NCBI GenBank assembly: GCA_964518575.1
Contig: CAZFGW010000027.1
Span: 1 to 9,419 of the forward strand
Direction: 5' to 3'
Length of the DNA: 9,419 bases
Source of the DNA: MGBC163016 sp964518575
GTDB lineage: Bacteria > Actinomycetota > Coriobacteriia > Coriobacteriales > Eggerthellaceae
Position numbers and translations under genes: made by a program. Shown in pieces: positions 7,623-9,419 of this stretch. Numbering within the stretch: position 1 is the first letter of the stretch; each line of letters starts with the position of its first letter. The notes beneath the pieces were generated by a model that worked only from the letters and a program-made list of their open reading frames with translations, did not search any database and was not told where the DNA came from.

Positions 7623-7635
7623 TTAATGGTATCCT
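7623..7635 (+). promoter_or_regulatory. Extended -10 promoter of tyrS
   Basis: TTAATGGTATCCT contains an extended -10 (TGG before TATCCT). ATGACG (7605-7610) is a weak -35 at 19-nt spacing. The string matches the argGH leader promoter at 10 of 13 positions. It lies 38 nt after argH and gives a leader of about 75 nt before tyrS. That leader has two direct GATTCGAC repeats (7650-7657 and 7676-7683) but no T-box or specifier stem. Confidence 0.5.
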
Positions 7636-7717
7636 AGTCGCTTGAATTCGATTCGACCGAGCGTTTGACTTGGGAGATTCGACATACAGACTCGAAACGA
7701 AAAGGGATGAAGTCACC

Positions 7718-8929
7718 ATGCTATCACCTGAAGAGCAGCTTCATATCATACAGTCCGGCGCCGCGCAGATCGTTCCCGAGGAAGCGTTGCTGAAAAAGCT
7801 CAGCCGCGGTGTTCCGCTCAATGTCAAGCTGGGAGTCGATCCCACGGCACCCGATATCCATCTCGGTCATGCGGTCCCGCTGCGGAAGCTGCGTCAGTTC
7901 CAGGATCTCGGACATGAGGTTACGCTCATCATCGGCGACGGCACCGCGCTCATCGGCGATCCTTCGGGGCGTAACTCAACGCGTCCGCAGCTCTCGCGCG
8001 AGCAGATTGCTGTGAATGCGCAGACCTACGTGGATCAGGCGTTCAAAGTGCTCGATCCTGCGAAGACCACACTGCGCTACAACTCCGAGTGGATTCTGGA
8101 CCTTGATATGGAATCGCTTTTGAAGCTGATGTCGCTTTTCACGGTGGCGCGGTTGCTCGAGCGCGATGATTTCCACAACCGCTACACCACGGGGCAACCC
8201 ATCAGCCTTCACGAGTTCCTCTATCCCGTTATGCAGGCGTATGACTCGGTTGTCATCAAAGCCGATGTCGAACTGGGTGGAACCGATCAGCTGTTCAACC
8301 TTCTCGCGGGGCGCGAGCTCATGGAGAAGATGGATCTGGAGCCGCAGGTGTGCCTCACGCTTCCGCTTCTGGAGGGCACCGACGGCGTACGCAAGATGTC
8401 GAAATCCTACGGGAACTATATCGGTCTGACCGATGCGCCTGAAGACATGTTCGGCAAGATCATGTCTATTCCCGACGAGATGATGGTCAAGTACTACCGG
8501 TTGGCGTCGAATATGCCGGTGGCCGAGATCGACGCGATCGAGCAGGGGCTTGCCGATGAGTCGTTGCATCCAAACAAGGTGAAGCGCGCGCTTGCGAAAA
8601 ACATCGTTGAGTCGTATTACGATGCTGCAGCCGCATGCGCTGCCGAAGAACACTTCGATAAGGTGTTCAAGTCCCATGAGATCCCCGATGATATTCCTGT
8701 TTTCGAAGGCGCATTGCCGCTCAATGACGAGGGACAGGTCTATCTTGCGGCGCTCTTGCACGAGGCGGGACTTGCCGCGAGCGCGGGGGAGGCACGACGT
8801 CTGATCGACGGCGGCGGCGTCAAGATCAATAACGAGCCGGTTGCGGCGAAAGCCTACAACGTGGCGCCCGACGCTCTGCAGGGCGCGGTCATCAAGGTGG
8901 GCAAGCGCAAGTTCTTGCAGATGCCGTAA
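7718..8929 (+). CDS. tyrS: Tyrosyl-tRNA synthetase (TyrRS), HLGH/KMSKS class I enzyme with S4 domain
   Basis: Charges tRNA-Tyr with tyrosine. The 403-residue product has the Rossmann catalytic fold with KLGVDPTAPDIHLGH (HIGH motif at 48-51), IGDPSGR, the tyrosine/tRNA region EFLYPVMQAYDSV, GGTDQLFNLLAGR, and KMSKS at 226-230. An S4-type RNA-binding domain follows (about 340-400, LHEAGLAASAGEARRLIDGGGVKIN). The PTAPDIHLGH form and KMSKS spelling point to the TyrZ-like bacterial subfamily (like B. subtilis TyrZ and T. thermophilus TyrRS) rather than the E. coli-type enzyme. The start ATG 7718 follows AAAGGG at 7701-7706; a TTG at 7670 would add residues without family resemblance. It is probably its own transcription unit. 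Confidence 0.97.
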   Translation: MLSPEEQLHIIQSGAAQIVPEEALLKKLSRGVPLNVKLGVDPTAPDIHLGHAVPLRKLRQFQDLGHEVTLIIGDGTALIGDPSGRNSTRPQLSREQIAVNAQTYVDQAFKVLDPAKTTLRYNSEWILDLDMESLLKLMSLFTVARLLERDDFHNRYTTGQPISLHEFLYPVMQAYDSVVIKADVELGGTDQLFNLLAGRELMEKMDLEPQVCLTLPLLEGTDGVRKMSKSYGNYIGLTDAPEDMFGKIMSIPDEMMVKYYRLASNMPVAEIDAIEQGLADESLHPNKVKRALAKNIVESYYDAAAACAAEEHFDKVFKSHEIPDDIPVFEGALPLNDEGQVYLAALLHEAGLAASAGEARRLIDGGGVKINNEPVAAKAYNVAPDALQGAVIKVGKRKFLQMP

Positions 8930-8936
8930 TCGGGAA

Positions 8937-8990
8937 CACGCGGAATAACGCTTGGGTTTGGGCGGCGACCCTCGGCGGCGCGCCCGCGTG
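8937..8990 (+). terminator. GC-rich inverted repeat behind tyrS, weak terminator candidate
   Basis: CACGCGG (8937-8943) pairs with CCGCGTG (8984-8990), and inside it GGCG near 8961 can pair with CGCC (8981-8984). The structure starts 8 nt after the tyrS stop but lacks a T tract, so it may act only as an RNA 3'-end barrier. The direct repeat GAATAACG occurs at 8943-8950 and 8994-9001. Confidence 0.3.
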
Positions 8991-9029
8991 CACGAATAAC
9001 GTATCATGCTGGGAAAACGTTTGGGAATA

Positions 9030-9063
9030 GATGTTGGGGCGAGATTTATCTCGTCCGCCTTGC
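9030..9063. repeat. Palindromic intergenic repeat A, copy 1
   Basis: GATGTTGGGGCGAGATTTAT followed by CTCGTCCGCCTTGC matches copy 2 (9157-9190) at 31 of 34 positions. It contains a hairpin: GGGCGAGA pairs with TCTCGTCC (one G-U) around a 4-nt loop, and the single internal difference falls in the loop. It lies in non-coding DNA; no protein is implied. Confidence 0.75.
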
Positions 9064-9156
9064 GACGACCCGGTCATGATGCTGCGAGGATTCCGGTACC
9101 CCCGGCGTCCACCTCTGGTTTGGTAAATCCCTCAACTACGGGAAATCAATCATGTT

Positions 9157-9190
9157 GATGTAGGGGCGAGATTCATCTCGTCCGCTTTGC
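9157..9190. repeat. Palindromic intergenic repeat A, copy 2
   Basis: Second copy of the 34-nt unit, in the same orientation, 127 nt after the first. Differences are T/A at unit position 6, T/C in the hairpin loop and C/T at position 30; the stem is unchanged. Conservation of the stem and change in the loop are typical of a dispersed structured repeat, of unknown function. Confidence 0.75.
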
Positions 9191-9226
9191 CCAAACAACA
9201 TTTCATTGCGGAATATTGTTTGGGCA
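9188..9226. repeat. Long hairpin (repeat B) abutting repeat A copy 2
   Basis: TGCCCAAACAACATTTC (9188-9204) pairs with GGAATATTGTTTGGGCA (9210-9226) over 17 positions around the loop ATTGC, with one C-A mismatch and one G-U pair. Its 3' end, GTTTGGGCATAGAT (9218-9231), recurs with one change at 9019-9032, directly before repeat A copy 1. No T tract follows. Confidence 0.7.
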
Positions 9227-9304
9227 TAGATTCCTCGAATTCGCCCACCGTTTTCATCCCGCCGACCTGCTCATTTACGGGCGCTGCACCGATTCGCTAA
9301 ACTT

Positions 9305-9357
9305 TCTCAAAAAAATTTGAAAATATTATTGACTCGACTGTCAATTCAGGATATAGT
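9305..9357 (+). promoter_or_regulatory. Strong sigma-70-type promoter with UP-like element, probably for a stable RNA operon
   Basis: TTGACT (9329-9334), an exact 17-nt spacer and TATAGT (9352-9357) make a near-consensus promoter, the best in the window. The 24 nt upstream (9305-9328) are almost all A and T with A and T tracts, as in UP elements that bind alpha-CTD at rRNA promoters. ATTGAC-6nt-GTCAAT (9328-9345) forms a dyad over the -35. The product lies beyond the right edge; an rRNA or tRNA operon is inferred from promoter strength and structured leader only. Confidence 0.75.
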
Positions 9358-9360
9358 TTT

Positions 9361-9419
9361 CGTTCGCGTCGCAATCGCGACGTAATGCCGCCACGCGCGG
9401 TGCACCGCCGTCTCGAACG
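9361..9419 (+). other. Structured GC-rich 5' leader of the transcript entering the right edge
   Basis: Immediately after the promoter, CGTCGC (9367-9372) pairs with GCGACG (9377-9382) around AATC, and GCGGTGCACCGC (9397-9408) is a perfect palindrome. CGTTCG (9361-9366) can close the whole region with CGAACG (9414-9419). No ORF or Shine-Dalgarno is seen, which fits a non-coding RNA leader, but the gene is not in the window. Confidence 0.4.

Larger units (their letters stand above)
8930..9328. other. Non-coding region between tyrS and the right-edge promoter
   Basis: About 400 nt with no convincing ORF on either strand and no tRNA cloverleaf. It contains the GC-rich inverted repeat, repeats A and B, and a small stem ATCAA-TCATG-TTGAT (9145-9159). 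In 9232-9300 I see nothing beyond a weak promoter-like pair (TTTACG at 9274, TAAACT at 9298). Confidence 0.6.

Noticed and set aside
7670..7717. TTG 7670 as tyrS start
   Set aside because: The added residues do not look like TyrRS, and AAAGGG sits properly before ATG 7718.
7976..9007. Minus-strand ORF (343 codons) opposite tyrS
   Set aside because: Composition is His/Arg/Leu-rich shadow sequence of tyrS, with no family motif.
9019..9231. CRISPR array suggested by the repeated 34-mer
   Set aside because: Only two copies 127 nt apart, with other structured sequence between them and no cas genes.
9274..9303. Additional upstream promoter TTTACG-18-TAAACT
   Set aside because: Only 4/6 matches in each hexamer; such matches are common by chance near A/T-rich DNA.
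8930..9419. tRNA or rRNA gene in the final intergenic region
   Set aside because: No cloverleaf, T-loop or recognisable 16S 5' end is present within the window; only the promoter and leader are seen.

Overview
The window looks like a chromosomal segment of a moderately GC-rich actinobacterium, most likely of the class Coriobacteriia. This placement rests on my reading of protein style (an RpoC with a long acidic C-terminal extension, the HisE and GlmM variants), not on a database comparison. All genes lie on the plus strand and are housekeeping or biosynthetic. I see no transposase, phage gene or CRISPR array.

Layout. 1-2519 is the 3' part of rpoC (RNA polymerase beta'), cut by the left window edge. 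It carries an extra C-terminal region of roughly 220 residues containing a helix-hairpin-helix domain that resembles the C-terminal domain of the RNA polymerase alpha subunit. hisE (2512-2943) overlaps the rpoC stop by 8 nt, and a strong terminator-like hairpin sits inside its first codons. After a gap with a perfect 14-nt palindrome and a possible promoter comes glmM (3090-4475).

The 386-nt gap before argG (4476-4861) is the most informative regulatory stretch. It holds an extended -10 promoter, a 31-codon leader ORF ending in Arg-Ser-Ser-Arg-Arg-Arg-Leu-Ser with three consecutive CGA codons, and an intrinsic terminator whose 5' arm is those Arg codons. This reads as a ribosome-mediated arginine attenuator controlling argG-argH (4862-7585), the last two steps of arginine biosynthesis. 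tyrS (7718-8929) follows with its own extended -10 promoter and no T-box.

The last ~490 nt (8930-9419) are non-coding. They hold a GC-rich inverted repeat behind tyrS, two near-identical 34-nt palindromic repeats, and a 17-bp hairpin. At the right edge is a near-consensus sigma-70-type promoter (TTGACT, 17 nt, TATAGT) with an A/T-rich UP-like element, followed by a structured GC-rich leader. That promoter probably drives a stable RNA operon (rRNA or tRNA) just outside the window. The segment therefore links transcription machinery (rpoC), translation (tyrS and probably a stable RNA), cell-wall precursor synthesis (glmM) and amino-acid synthesis (hisE, argGH), with the arg pair apparently under feedback from arginyl-tRNA supply.
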